In this document: positions 36,900 through 49,440 of the stretch, one piece after another
Layout of the letters: every line of letters starts with the position of its first letter
Position numbering within the stretch: the first letter of the stretch is position 1
Origin: Ricinus communis
Lineage: Eukaryota; Streptophyta; Magnoliopsida; Malpighiales; Euphorbiaceae
Direction of reading: 5' to 3'
Assembly (NCBI RefSeq): GCF_019578655.1
Contig: NC_063263.1
Location: 8,555,001-8,619,000, forward strand
Length of the DNA stretch: 64,000 bases
Program-made: the position numbers and the translations under genes
The notes under the pieces: model-generated
Told to the model about the DNA's origin: nothing
Databases searched by the model: none
What the model saw: the letters and a program-made list of their open reading frames with translations, nothing else

Positions 36900-38950
36900 A
36901 GAAAGAGAGACTGAGCACACAAATCTGCGTGCTTTAGATTCTTTTACAGATTTCAATTTCTGATTGAATATAATGCAATTCTGGATTTTTAATAAGTTTT
37001 ATGAAATATATCGGGAAATCTCGGCTAACTCATTGTTGTAATTTCCTTTTTCTTTTCTTTTTCCTTTTTTGGGTTTTTACTTAGCATGCAAATGCTAGTC
37101 ATCAAAATCTACTAGATTTTGTTTCCTTTTTTCCTTTTAATTTAGTTTTATTTCCTAAAATTTCCTTTTGAATTAAATGCATCACCAGTGCTGTTATTTT
37201 ATTTTAATTAATAATACAGGAAAACATTTATAAATAAAACTTAACTAAATTTTTAATAATTTATAATAGTTTATTATATTTCTTAGAATAATAATTTAAA
37301 AACATTAGTATTCTAAAATTTTATTAAATATAATATAATATAAAAATTATTATAATATAAATACTACATTAGTTAATATAATATTAAGAATCTAATTTAA
37401 AATATTATATAAAAATTTAAATAAATTATTAATTTATTAATGTATGTAGTATTTAAAATATAATTAATTTTTAAACTTATAATATTTAATTAAAACTCAC
37501 TTATTCAATAGTCAATTAATACACATAAGTTATATAAGTTGAATACTATTGTTATAATTAAATATATATGTAAAAAGAATCTATAAAATAATATAAAATA
37601 TTAAGAAAGATTTATATCTCAATAAATAAATAATCAAGTTCTGAGAATTTTATTTATTTTTTGATAGGGATACTTTTTAGTTATTTGGCAATTATGATAA
37701 AATAGTACCTAAATAACATTATGATAAAAGAAATGGTACCCATTCAACAATTTTCTAAAGGAGTATCCAAATAACTATTTAACCCACAATAAGTAATGTT
37801 ACAAAGTATTGGCAAGTAAATCTGTTGACTAATGGTAGTCATTTTTGAAATTTTGTAACAGCCAGTCATGATAAGGATAGCACACAACATGATAAAACCA
37901 GTGGCTAAAAGGCTCAAAGGAAAATCCCATGAATTAAATGAAATGGATGCTAAAGATGGTATTTAAGATCCAAATCATTAAATGTTTACGACAAAGTTGA
38001 TAAGGATATCAGCTGTGAACAGAAATCCAAATCATTAAACGTAACTAAGTCAAACTACTTTTCTTTTTGAAAAGAGTTAGTTGAGATTCTCTATTTACCT
38101 CTTATCATTTTTATTTTTGTTTTTATAATAGTATTTATGTATATATTTTAATTTAAATAAAATTTTAAATTTAATTTTTTTCTAATAAATATAAAGATAT
38201 ATAATAAATATTTTCTACATTTATATTTTTCAGACTAAATTAATTTTATTGTTATGAGAAAGTTATAATTTTATATTTGTACAGTCATAAAGATTTGATT
38301 TAACTTATTTATTTCAATTACAAGTAGCATAAAAATAAAGCATGCGCTATTTTAATCACTAGTTAGTCCAATATGTGAAAACCGAATATATACATAAATA
38401 AATAATATAATTTAAAAATTACATTTATAAAAGAGATGGATAATTTTGAAAACATTTCAATTTAAAAGAAGAAAAAGTTGTTCATGCACGGATAAATTTA
38501 AAGATATAATAACTCCAAAGATTAAATCATTGAACAAATTACATTATATGAATATTTTATTTTTCTTTAAACCTTTCATATAGCATAATTAATATATTAT
38601 ATAGAGAAAACTTTTTAAGATAAAATTTTAAAAATTATAACTTATTACGGATTCAAGTTAGAATTAATACTTTTATAATTACATAAAATTTATTTTTATA
38701 TAAAATAATTATAAAAAAGTTTTTAAGTGTAACTATCTCTATTATAGTTTAGATGAATTCGAGAAAGAGACATCCTTAAATGGTAAAAGCAACAGGAGAA
38801 GAAAAAGGACCAAAAGTGAAAACAAAAACATATGTGGGCGGGCTGAAAACTCATTGTTTTGAAGTCCGATCTGTTTTTGGTACGGACTTCTAAATCCATG
38901 TAAATTCGGCATTTGTTAATAGTTTCAGGTCCGGCCCCTTTATTTAAACA
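36900..38950. other. AT-rich gene-free spacer with an old inverted-repeat relic
   Basis: No coding exon is supported. At about 37660-37800, GATACTTTTTAGTTATTTGG recurs inverted (GTTATTTGGATACTCC on the other strand) around GTACC motifs, which looks like a decayed MITE. The rest is poly-A/T-rich. Confidence 0.5.
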
Positions 38951-40940
38951 GCAATTATGTGTAAAGGAGTGGAATCAGAGAGGAGAAGTTTGGGAAAATG
39001 CTTTGTCCGAATTAGTTTAGGCCCAATATTACGCCGGAATTTTATTTTATTTTCCACACAAGTGGGGAGGTGAGCAAAATACTAAAAAAAAAAACCTGAA
39101 AACCAAACCAAAACAAGCCGGTTTTATTTAGCTCGGTTTGGTTAATTTCTTTTGTAAATTCAATTTATTCGGTTTAAATTTCTTTAAATTTAAAATTATA
39201 TCGGTTCGTTTTGACTAATATCAAAAAATTCAGTTTGACTGAAATAATCGATTGTTTTAATTATTTACTAAATTTATTATTATTTTTTTATTTAATTCTC
39301 AAAGTAATTATAGGTTTAGATTAATTATTATAATTTACCCTTTTATTTGTTCGGCTCATTTTTTAAAATTGATTCGATTTATTTAGCAAAGTTGGTTCAA
39401 TTTGATCTTGAATCGAACTGACCGAATGCTCACCCCTACAAGTAACATCAGTGGTTTCAATTCTCAGCAACCATAGAGAAAACTATCTCTCGAAAAAGGT
39501 TTAAAGATGAGTTTAAGATATCAAGGAACACAATTAATAAACGATAATGAGAGATGTAAAACTAAATTCTAACAGTATAATAAATAGATTATCAGAATAT
39601 ATATGTAATACTAATGAAAGTACAAAAGAACAACAATAATAGAAGATTTCATCATATAACTAATGTGTGTTATAAATATGAGAATATAAATAAACTTTGT
39701 GTATTGTAAATATGAGAATAGAAAGAAACTTACTTGAAGAAACGAGAATCATTTGGATCAGCCTCCATTCTTGTAAGATAGGTGAAAGGGAAAGGTTAGA
39801 GCTTTCTCTAGAATGAGAATTTAGGTTTTTCTCTTACTTACAAAATGAAAGTAGAGTGGGCTATTTAAGAACGAAGTATTTTGTTTGTATTATCTTTTGT
39901 ATTAAAATTTATGTAAATCAAAATCCAAGGGTTGGTTAAAAGCTTTTTTATGTCAGTAAAAGTTTTTCTCAATAGTATTTCAATGGTTAAGTAGTTGAAA
40001 TTCATTAGGTTTTTGAGGTTCTTCAAATAACTTAAGGATCTATTTGAATATTATCAATAACTGTGTGCGCGTGTAATTAATTTATTAATAAAAATGACAT
40101 ATTACTCTCAGATTCTCTCATAATGATACAACACTTACAATGGTAAAAAATAACTCTGAGACAGAACAATACAGATTTTATCACTGTCATCTGTCTAATT
40201 ATGAATTAGGGTGTCTGACGAGTGGATACAGTTTCCTTTTCTACTTTTTACAAGTCTAATTTTAAAATTTTCTAACCATTTAATGCCTTAATTGTTTTCT
40301 AATAGATTCACACATTTGACGTCACGTGATTTTAAAAGACTAAAAGAAAAAGATAAATATTGCATGAAATTCACATGTCACTAATTATATGCACATGTCA
40401 GTCAATAAGAAATTTATAAAACTCTCTTATACCGTAACGACAGAGCAAGATATATATTGTAAATTGCTATATGCAGCTTTTCTTTATGAATTCTAGTTTC
40501 ATGCATTTAAAATTATGTGATCATCAATTATTTTAGTTGCTTTTCTAATGGAGATGTATGAATGTTACCAGTTGAGTATGAAATATCCAAAAGTTTTTCT
40601 TTATATACTGCAGGGGATTTGTATGGCAATAATGATATGCACACACTATTGACATAGTTAATTTTTCATTAAAGATGAAGGATTGAGAAGATAGATTAAT
40701 ATCATAATGATAGATGGCTTGAAATAATTAACAATAGGAACGACAATAAGGTGAGGCAAGTAACTCATTAGGATTTTAGGTAAGTTTGAGATGCAGTTTC
40801 AGTCATTCTCTTTGTTCCTCATAAAATGATGAATGGTGTAAGCCATCAATGGGATGATTGTGCCACTATGCAAGAGTCGCAAACCAACATTCTCCACAAA
40901 ACCTCACTTTTCTCTTCATTTCCTAAGGTTTTTACCCATT
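38950..40940. repeat. Repeat module, copy 1
   Basis: First of three diverged copies of one non-coding module. Markers are TTAGTTTAGGCCCAATATTA (39014), CGATAATGAGAGATGTAAA (39542), GGATCAGCCTCCATT (39755), ATCAAAATCCAAGG and TTTTTACCC (about 40930). On the - strand it holds a TATA-like TCTTAAATAG (39861-39870), then ATG at 39768 opening MEADPNDSRFF, then an AA|GTAAGT donor at 39733. It is interrupted by the element at 39064-39437. Confidence 0.65.
39064..39437. mobile_element. hAT-like MITE (374 bp)
   Basis: Imperfect terminal inverted repeats: left GGGGAGGTGAGCA, right (reverse complement) AGGGGTGAGCATTCGG. The interior is rich in CGGTTTGGTT/GGTTCGATT words typical of this plant MITE class. 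It is flanked by ACAAGT at 39058-39063 and 39438-39443, probably the core of an 8-bp duplication. The related copy at about 41295 (CACAAGTAAC) lacks the insert, supporting insertion after duplication. Confidence 0.75.
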
Positions 40941-40944
40941 AATA

Positions 40945-42290
40945 TGCTCATAAAGGAGTGGAAACAAGTGGAGAAGTTTGGCAAAATGCTCTGTCTCGAA
41001 TTAGTTTAGGCCCAATATTACTCTGGAATGGGTTTATATTTTTATATTTTTTTTGGAAATTTTTTAAAAATATTTTAAAATTAATAAAAAATATTATTTT
41101 TATTATGTAAATTTTTTTTTTTCAAAAATATTGCGTGGTTGTTTTTTTGGTTTTTCGTTGGTTGTTTTATCAAAAAACATAAAAAAAATAAAATTAAAAA
41201 AACAACCAGTACCTTATATCTAAAAAAAAATAAATTATATTCTTAATATTTTCACACAGTAACAATATATTTTCTCCCTTTCTTGGGTTTACTTACACAA
41301 GTAACAAAAACATCATTAGTTTCAATTCTGAGCAACTCTGGACAAAATCTTTGTTTGTTTATTTATTTATTTATTTTGGTGTTATTGGCAATCGGTTCCG
41401 GCCACTAGTATAATCAACAACCAATGCCGGTAACTACGGCATACTGAATTCTTTTATAATTTTATTATTTTTAGTCTATTTTGTTTATATCTTATTATAA
41501 ACTATAAATATAAATTCTTGATAAATTTGAATATTTTGATATTTTTGTTACAAAAAATATAAAAGATATATTTATCATAATATTTTGTACATAACCAAAT
41601 AGCAGAAATTTTTTGATTTAAAAAAATAATTTTAAAAGCAAATGGAGACTTAATAGTATATTGAAGATAGAAAAAGTATCCATGCGTATGACTTACTTTT
41701 CTCTATTTTAGTTCACAATAGTGATATATATAAGATAAGCCCAATTTGATTATATTTTTCTAGTAAAATCAATTTAGCAAAATTGCAATATTGTATCCTA
41801 TGAAAATTATGAGCGTTTATCTAAAGATTGCATTGAGAAAGAAAGAAAAAAAGAAGAAGAAGAAAATGATGTCTTAATTAGTCACCTTTTCATCTTTTAA
41901 ATGCATAGATAATTTTCTTTCCATAAACATATTTGTGTAATAGATGAGGAACATAATTAATCTACGATAATGAGATGTAAATTTAAATTCTAATAATATA
42001 ACAAATAGATTATGAATATATATATATGCTATATACTAATGAAAGTTCAAAAATGATAACAATAATAGAAGATTTCATCATATGATTAATGTGTGTAGTA
42101 AATGTCAGAATGGAAAGCTTAAAAAAATATTAGAATCATTAGGTTCAGCCTCCGTTCTTTCAAGATGGTGAAGGGGAAAGCTTAGAGCTTTCTATTGGAT
42201 CAGAATTTTGGTCTTTTTCCTACTTATAAATATGGAAGTAACTATTTATAAATGAAGTGTTTTACTTTTATTATCTTTTGTATGGTTATC
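40945..42290. repeat. Repeat module, copy 2 (start codon lost)
   Basis: It shares with copy 1 the TTAGTTTAGGCCCAATATTA marker (41004), the AACATAATTAATCTACGATAATGAG block (41950) and the GGTTCAGCCTCCGTT block (42142). On the - strand the exon start reads ACG instead of ATG at about 42155, and the TATA-like sequence is TTTATAAATAG near 42250. Sequence from about 41570 onward aligns to copy 3 at a spacing near 1.09 kb. Confidence 0.6.
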
Positions 42291-42654
42291 ATTTTTTGAT
42301 TTTACCAATATATTTTGCAATTATAAAAAATTTTGTATTTCTCATAAATCAGTCAATTTTTTCTTAAATTATTAAATTTCACACAAGTAATCATTTTTTT
42401 CATAATATAATTTATTTTTTTGCAATTAATAATACTTACAAAAAGTTAGTATAATTTACGAAATATACGGAAATGATTGTCATTTTTTATAAATTATTAA
42501 TTATTTTTATAATTATAAAATTATAAAAGGTTTAACATGTTGCTAATTATTGTTACTTATAAAATTTGAAGAATAAAATTTAAAGTAATTAAAAATTAAT
42601 AGTATTTTATTTTAAATAAAAACACCCTAAAAAGCATTATATATATATGAGAAT

Positions 42655-43880
42655 ATCATAAAATATCTTAAGTATAGTGTTTTATACATAACAAAATAGT
42701 ATTATTAAGTTTTTTTTTTTAAAAAAAAAAGAAAAGAAAAGCAAATGGAGCCTTGAAAATATATCGAAACAAGATAGAAGAAAATGCATGCGTAGGGCCT
42801 ACTTTTCTCCATTTTAGTTCTCAACAGAGATATAATATAAGTCGATGCTAGCTCTATTTAATGAGATTTTCCTAGTAAATCAATTTAGAAAAATTTCAAT
42901 GATATATTATGAAAAGTATGAGCATTTTATCTAAAGATTGCATTAAAAAAGAAAGAAAGAAAGAGAGAGAAAGTGATATGTTAGTCATGTCTCATCTTTG
43001 AAACACAATAGAAGAGCAACATAATTAATGAAAGATAATGAGAGATGTAAATTTTATCATATAAGTAAAATGTGATGTAAATATGAAGTTACTTAAAGAA
43101 ATGAAAATTATTTGGATCAGCCTCCATTATCTTAATATGGTAAAGGGGGAAAATTTAGAGCTTTCTCTTGAATTAAAATTTAAATTTTTTTCTCACCTAT
43201 GAAATGGAAGTAGAGTGATTATTTGAGAATGAATTGTTTTATTTGTATTAAGAGTTGTATAAAATCAAAATCCAAGGTTTGGTTTTGTGATTTTATTTCA
43301 ATAAAAGTCTTTCTTACTAGTACTTGAATAGTTAAGTATTTGAAGTTGTTTAGATTTTAAAATTCTTCAAATAAATATATTTCAATATTATCAATAATTA
43401 TATGCACGTAAATTTAATTTACTAATAAAAATAATATATTATTCTTAAATTTTCTCATAATAATACAAAACTTACAATAGCAAAAAACCACAACGTCTAT
43501 CTGATTAATTATAATTTAGGGTATCTGGTGAGTGAATACCGTTTCTTTTTTTATTTTTCATAAGTCTAAATTTAAGATTTTTCTAACTATTAGATGCTCT
43601 AGTTGTTCTTTAATAGATTTGTATGCTTATAGATTAAGAAGATAGATTAATTTCATGAAACGTAACTAAGACCGAGAAGCACTGCAGTAATTTTTTAAAA
43701 AGATGATGTGTCACTATTCTATTGGTTCGGTCATTGAATTTTTAAGTGACATATGATGAATAGTGTAAGCGACCAATGAGATGATTGTATAGGTATGCAA
43801 GAGTCACAGACAAACATTCTCCAACCTTATTTTCCTCTTTTATTTCCTTAGTTTTTACCCATAAAAGAACATAACACAAC
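42655..43880. repeat. Repeat module, copy 3
   Basis: It aligns with copy 2 from AGCAAATGGAGCC (about 42742) and with copy 1 through to TTTTTACCCAT (about 43855). On the - strand ATG at 43127 opens MEADPNNFHFF followed by AA|GTAACT at 43092, keeping the donor. The upstream TATA-like sequence is weaker than in copies 1 and 2. Confidence 0.6.
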
Positions 43881-43884
43881 ATAC

Positions 43885-44654
43885 AACAAATGTGTGTTCG
43901 TTTGGTGGGAATCAATAATATGAAATAAATGACACGAGTATCTGTAGCATTCACCTTCCCTGCTTGTAGTGGAGAAAAAGTACTCTGATGAGATTTTCAT
44001 TTCTAAAAAGAAATAAAAGCCATCATATAATTTTATTTAAATTTTTTTTTTAACTAATGAATTATAACGAAATAAATTCATATGACATAAATGTCTTCCT
44101 TGCTAAGGAATTACTGACAAAGAATGGACTTCAAATGAATATTTATTTATTTTTTTCACACATCATTTGAATAACAGTTAAAACTTCTTGCAAAATAAGT
44201 AAATAATAATTCAGTGAGCTAGCATGTGGGTTTCTTACATTTCATTAATCTATATATCACACTTGCTAGCTTGCTGTGTTGCTTAAGAGGTGAAATTGGG
44301 CTGTAATCAGCTTTTTCTGAACTAGCCTACTTAGATACAGTCGGGCCTCTTTGCTCAAGGAATTGCAGATTTCTACTCTCACTTGCTTTTTATTCGAGTG
44401 GGAGAAGGTAATAGAAATAAGTAATAATTGTTGTCCCAAGAGAAAGCATAGTAAAATCTGTAAAAGGAGTTTAATAAGTAGCAAAAAAATTTGCACATCA
44501 CTTCCATTCAATACATAGCTTATAAGTGAAACCATACTGTAGCCCTGCTAAACCCAATACAAACTCTTCCATTTTACTGGTGGGTTAGTAGGCAGGCAGT
44601 ATCAAAAACATTTTCAACTATATCCCCACGTCTCTTCCTTCTCCTACTAATTTC
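43885..44654. other. Spacer downstream of the HPt gene
   Basis: AT-rich; no coding exon is supported. It should contain the 3' UTR of the AHP4-type gene (- strand). Confidence 0.55.
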
Positions 44655-46179
44655 TTACTTGCGGCGGCATGCAGTCTCAGCAGGCCCGACTTGCCTTGCT
44701 AGCTGAATTTTTAGAATAGAAATTTTAGTACCAGTACTTGCATTTTTTCTTTCCTAATGTAAGAATTTCATGAGAAACTACCTAAAGGAAAGCACCTGAA
44801 AATAAGACTCGAGCTTCTTCTTCAGAGTTGCATACTCTTTCTTGAGTTGTTGGAATGTCCTGGCGCACCTGCATGTTTACAAGGAAATCTATCAAAACGT
44901 TGCATAGTTTATTTATGGCATCTAAATGAGTTGCATATGGGAAAAATGTCCAGAGTGGACCCAAAACAATCTTGGGCGTTCGTTAGAAAAGATTTTTAAG
45001 AACTAAAGTGGAAAATGGAGGATTACCCTTCTCCATTTCCTGCTCTGCAATATTCTCTAAAGAGAGTGCACTCGGCCTTGACCTTTTTGGCTCCAATGCT
45101 ACACCCAATAGACAAGAAAAGAGATGAAAAGATTGTTGTGTTAAAGCCAGCATAGAATATACCTAATGATACCTTTAGTAAATCTCATTATTAATGCTCA
45201 TTTTGTTAATACCTTGAACTACTTCCCTTGAATTGATGCATATGGCTATCTAGCTTGTTAAAATCAAGTGGATGCCTCTCCCTGCATAGAAACAACAAAG
45301 ATGCCACTATCAATACCCATCATTACCTGTACTTGTTTGGGTCAAAAAGAATAAGAGAAGTGAAGAAAGAAAAGAATTGTAAAAAGAAGGGGAAGTTTTG
45401 AACTAACAATCCTTGCTCTATGCTAAGGATTAATCTAGCTGAATCCCTATAGTACAATGTGACAACTTCTTCCACAAAGTTAGGATTAGCATCATCTTGG
45501 AGTTCCTCAAGCTGGAGAAATTGTTCATCAAGAAATCCCTGAAAAATGGTCCCCTTTTTTAGACTTCCATCACAAGCATTAAAGTAAAATAATTAAAGAG
45601 GGAAACTAGCTGGGAATGAACATAAACACTCATTAAAACATGTTATAAAGTACTTATTTTCTTATTTCCCATATCTACAGTCTCTCAAAAGTGTGCATTT
45701 TCTCTTTTTCTCTAATCAGAAAATCCTATGACCCACCCTGTCATGCATTACAAAAGTCACATGGTAACTTGGATAGTAGAGGCAGCCACCTACAGACCAA
45801 GGATACTGAAAAGAACACAAATTTGCACTAACTAGTTTTTGAATTCATATGCGACATGTACCATGTCCTAGACTTGTATCTGTGCTATTAGACCAACCAC
45901 TGTGGGTTTGCCTGCATTTTCCCTGGATGCTGCTGGCTATCTCAGATGAACAAAGCGATCTAAAAAGATTTTCATTGAGGAAACTTGAGATCATGCAGAG
46001 AGATGTTGTAAGCTAATATAAAAACTAAAGACGACTATAACTTGCTGCTCAAACTTTATGTGCGAGATATATTTGGCTAATAGCATTCATTGACAGTCAG
46101 TAATTTTAAAAGTGAAGACCTGATCAAAAAGAGACTGCCTTGCGAGAGCAACCTGCCTATGCAACTTGTTTCTTTCCAT
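44655..46179 (-). CDS. AHP4: Histidine-containing phosphotransfer protein, AHP4 type
   Basis: Shuttles phosphate from hybrid histidine kinases (cytokinin receptors and relatives) to nuclear response regulators. Six small exons in transcription order: 46120-46179, 45408-45538, 45213-45281, 45027-45098, 44796-44868, 44655-44702. They give 150 aa, the usual HPt size. The phospho-acceptor is H79 in the intact HQFKGSS signature (79-85), so this is a true HPt and not a pseudo-HPt. The pattern LFDQGFLDEQFLQLEELQDDANP and the C-terminal LARQVGP follow plant AHPs, and the leading residues and LERHPLDFNKLDSH resemble AHP4 most. Two splice donors are weak-looking (GTCTTC after exon 1, GTTAGT after exon 2) but are fixed by frame and family sequence. 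The start follows a CT-rich leader and TATA box. AHP4 function within the family is partly divergent, so the assignment to cytokinin is inference. Confidence 0.93.
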
Positions 46180-46209
46180 TATTTGAGAAAGGATATTGGA
46201 CAAACCAAT

Positions 46210-46211
<2 letters not shown>

Positions 46212-46254
<43 letters not shown>
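46212..46254. repeat. (GA)21 microsatellite in the AHP4 leader
   Basis: An uninterrupted GA run, CT on the coding strand, lies between the TATA box and the start codon. CT-rich leaders are common in plants; length variation here would alter the 5' UTR. Confidence 0.9.
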
Positions 46255-46257
<3 letters not shown>

Positions 46258-46296
46258 ACCTACAAAGTTAAAATGATATTGCAATATGGCAAGGGC

Positions 46297-46304
46297 TTTA
46301 TATA
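46297..46304 (-). promoter_or_regulatory. TATA box of the AHP4-type gene
   Basis: TATATAAA on the - strand about 118 bp before the start codon, predicting transcription from about 46268 and a leader containing the CT run. Confidence 0.65.
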
Positions 46305-47938
46305 GTAGAGAAGGGAGAGACTGTTTACCAACTTTCTACATAAAGAGCAAGAACTGTGAAGAGAATAAGTGGTTTCACCATACAAGCAGACAAGTCTAGC
46401 GTGAAGGAGAAAAGAGAGATTTTAGTATCTCAGCAATGTTAATGCGGGTATTGAAGTGTATGAATTCTGATTCCATCATATAAAAAAGTATCTAATTTCT
46501 TTATTACTTACATCAAATCTTAAAGAAAAAAAATACATGCAGATTCTTATATGTGCTCATTTCCTTTAGTGCAATGGTTTTCTTTTTCTTTTTTTGTCTG
46601 TGGGCTATAATAACCTGCAAGGTTCTGTCACTACTTCTAATTAACAATGAGAGTGAACAAATTTACCACCAACTCAATTTGCATGTTCTTATACATACAC
46701 CTTGAGAAGTTTCTATCCCCATCACCTTATTGTTCTTCTTGGTACTACGACTGAGCTGTAATTAGCTCTGACTTTTATCTTTTCAACTAATTTCACCCAC
46801 TTTCTTCATCCTCACTCCACAAATTGCTAGATATTTTTGCATGCCTACACACATATATTCTCTGTGCCCTTTACTTTTACGCTTCTTATAAATGTGCTCT
46901 AAATGATTATCTTCAAAGAAGCCAAGAACTTCCAAACTTGAATATAGATATATTCTGCTTCTGTTTAACGATGTTACTTCGACCAACTATGTTATTAATC
47001 TTAATGGGCATCTCATGAGGCAAAGAATTTATCCAAAGATAGGGGAAAGCTAACTAGCATATGTAACTAGCCAAATCCAAAAGATTGAAATTCATTCTTA
47101 TTACCGATTGATGGATGTTGTCAAATCAAATGATATTACTGTTAGGACATCAAATGAATTTGTTAATAATAATTGTATTTCAGAAGCCGAGTTTTAGACC
47201 TGATTCTATAAGTTAATGGTTGATAATTAATATATGATTGTCAGATTTTGTTCTTAGTAGATTACAATGGCTGTAAAAGGTATCAAATTTACCGTGGAAA
47301 AGAAACCACTGCCTAAATATATCAATCGGGTAAATAATTAGCTTCTAACAAAAATAAAAACAAAAGGGCAAAATGAGATCAGGACAAAGGGAAAGTGGAC
47401 AAATTTGATTCTGTGAAAAGACCATGTACGGACAAGCTTTTATACTATCAGTTCCTAATATGCTTTCTTTACAGATATAGTATATAAAGATATTGTTTAA
47501 AAATGCTATTTATAATGAATAAAGGGTGTTTCTATTTACCCTTTCTTTTCATACATATGTCCAACGTACCTACCTGAAACTATTGTACAGGCAGTGGCAT
47601 TGTTCTTCACTCTCACATGCATATAAAGTATACTATAAACCCAAATGAAATGACAATTCAAGTGAGAGGATAGGAGTACGATGCTGTCCTATTCAATAAT
47701 TATTTCATTTGGGTTTCAACATCTTTCATAAAAAAATATGAACATTTTGGCAAGTGAGTTGAAGAAAGAAAAAGAAAGAGATAATTATAAGAAAAACCTT
47801 CATAATTGCATGGAAATATTGATTTCGATTCAACATTGAAGTAACAACCAATTATTCTCAGCATCAATCAAGAAGGGTCCCGTATATGATGTCGTTTAGT
47901 TCTTGCATGATTGACAGAATGACTAATGATGTGAATAC

Positions 47939-48068
47939 GACGTCATTTCACTTAAAAGTAGTGCAATGCCCAAATATTTTTCACACAACATAAGTCAAAC
48001 CCTCCTTTAATTTTTTACCAAACCTCAGGGGTCACGTGCCAGCAGGGAGTTAAGATGAAGCTCACGTG
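47939..48068. promoter_or_regulatory. Cluster of ACGT-core elements (two G-boxes and a GACGTC)
   Basis: GACGTC at 47939-47944 and CACGTG at 48033-48038 and 48063-48068. G-box/ABRE-type sites are bound by bZIP and bHLH factors and usually sit near promoters, yet no gene start is recognisable nearby. Confidence 0.4.
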
Positions 48069-49129
48069 TCTCTGAGAATGTGTTGCGTATAGCATCGTTG
48101 CATTAGTATTGCAGTTTATGTAACTCAGAGTCCAGTGCAATTTTGTATATTAAAAAGAGGGCTTTTTCCAGAATGCACAACCTGCTACAGTGGATGGACA
48201 AAAGATAATCTTCTAACCTGTTAAAATAAGCTATCAAGTTTCCCCACCCATCCTTTCTATTTTTGTTACCTATTTAGTAAGTTGTAGGTAATAGATTTTA
48301 GTGGTTAAGATTAATAGTTTAAAATCTAATGGTTATAATCTAAAAAGTGTAGATTAGACCAAATGCATACTAGAAAAAGCCTAAAAATGAAACCTAATTT
48401 AATACCATCCCTCCAAAAAAAAAAAAAACAAGAACAAAAGAAGGAAACAATGAAGTCTATCACAAAAAGGAAAAAAAATAGAGTTCTGTTTTTAACTAAT
48501 TATAGCAATAAGATCAACTGAAAAGTGACTAGGTAAATGAACTGTTACAACTGACCAAAGTCACAAGTTCATGCAATTAGAGGTAATTATAAGTTACCAT
48601 GCCCATATTAGTTCATAAGAATTGGGAAAGAAAAGAATACAACAATGGGAGACACTTTCCTAGTTTTGGTGTATAAATCAATTAATATTTGACAAGCAGT
48701 TAAGTCAGAAAAGTTTTATCTTTATAATATTACCAGATTTATATCAAATATTCATTGTTTGGTGTATAAGAGAGACATAGATGGAGAATAGGCAAGTACT
48801 TCCTGCAATAGTATTGCAAACCAACACACTTCATTTGGCTCCCAAACAGAGAACACTAGAAAAGAATATCTGAGAAAAAAATTACAAAAGTTTTTCTTCT
48901 TATACAGGAAAAAATACTCAAGGGTTCAAGCTATGATCTATACATGTGGGTGGGACTTCAGTTTGAGCCCTCGGCCTCTTAATAAAGGAGAATTTTTCCT
49001 TGTTTATTGAGTCTAGTGTTTTTTTTGTGATTGTACGTCATCAGCTTGCATCTACATGCTAACCACTAACCTATTGATGTATAACATTTGTTAAAAAAAA
49101 GAAAAAAAATCTTTAAAGAGACTGGACAA

Positions 49130-49440
49130 TTAGGCCTGACTATGGAACCGAACCGAAACCAGCAAGTTGGATTCCTCCAGAATTGGAACCGGAGTCAGAT
49201 CATAGCTGGCCGGTTGGTTCCACTTCTAGTTTCAGACCAATTTGAAAAGAAAAACCAGTACCTGGCAAGCTGCCAGCTATTGTTTTTCAAAGGGTTCTAA
49301 ACTGAAGCTGGTCTGGCAGTTCCTATCCGGTCCTTGGGTGGAATTGGAACGAGCTGGTTTCTCTCCTACTTTAAAACTGGAATCAAAACTGGTTTCCGGT
49401 TCCAAATCTAAACCAAACTGTGGTCAGGGCCATGTACAAA
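49130..49440. repeat. GGTTCC/CCGGTT-rich degenerate repeat
   Basis: It contains many short words such as AACCGAAACC, GGAACCGGAG, CCGGTTGGTTCC and TTCCGGTTCC, clearly richer in GC than its surroundings. The composition resembles the interior of plant hAT-like MITEs such as the one at 39064, but I found no ends. Confidence 0.5.

Noticed and set aside
46087..46284. N-terminal extension of the HPt protein through a Leu-Ser dipeptide run
   Set aside because: It is the CT microsatellite read in frame. The TATA box at 46297 and the family start point to the ATG at 46179.
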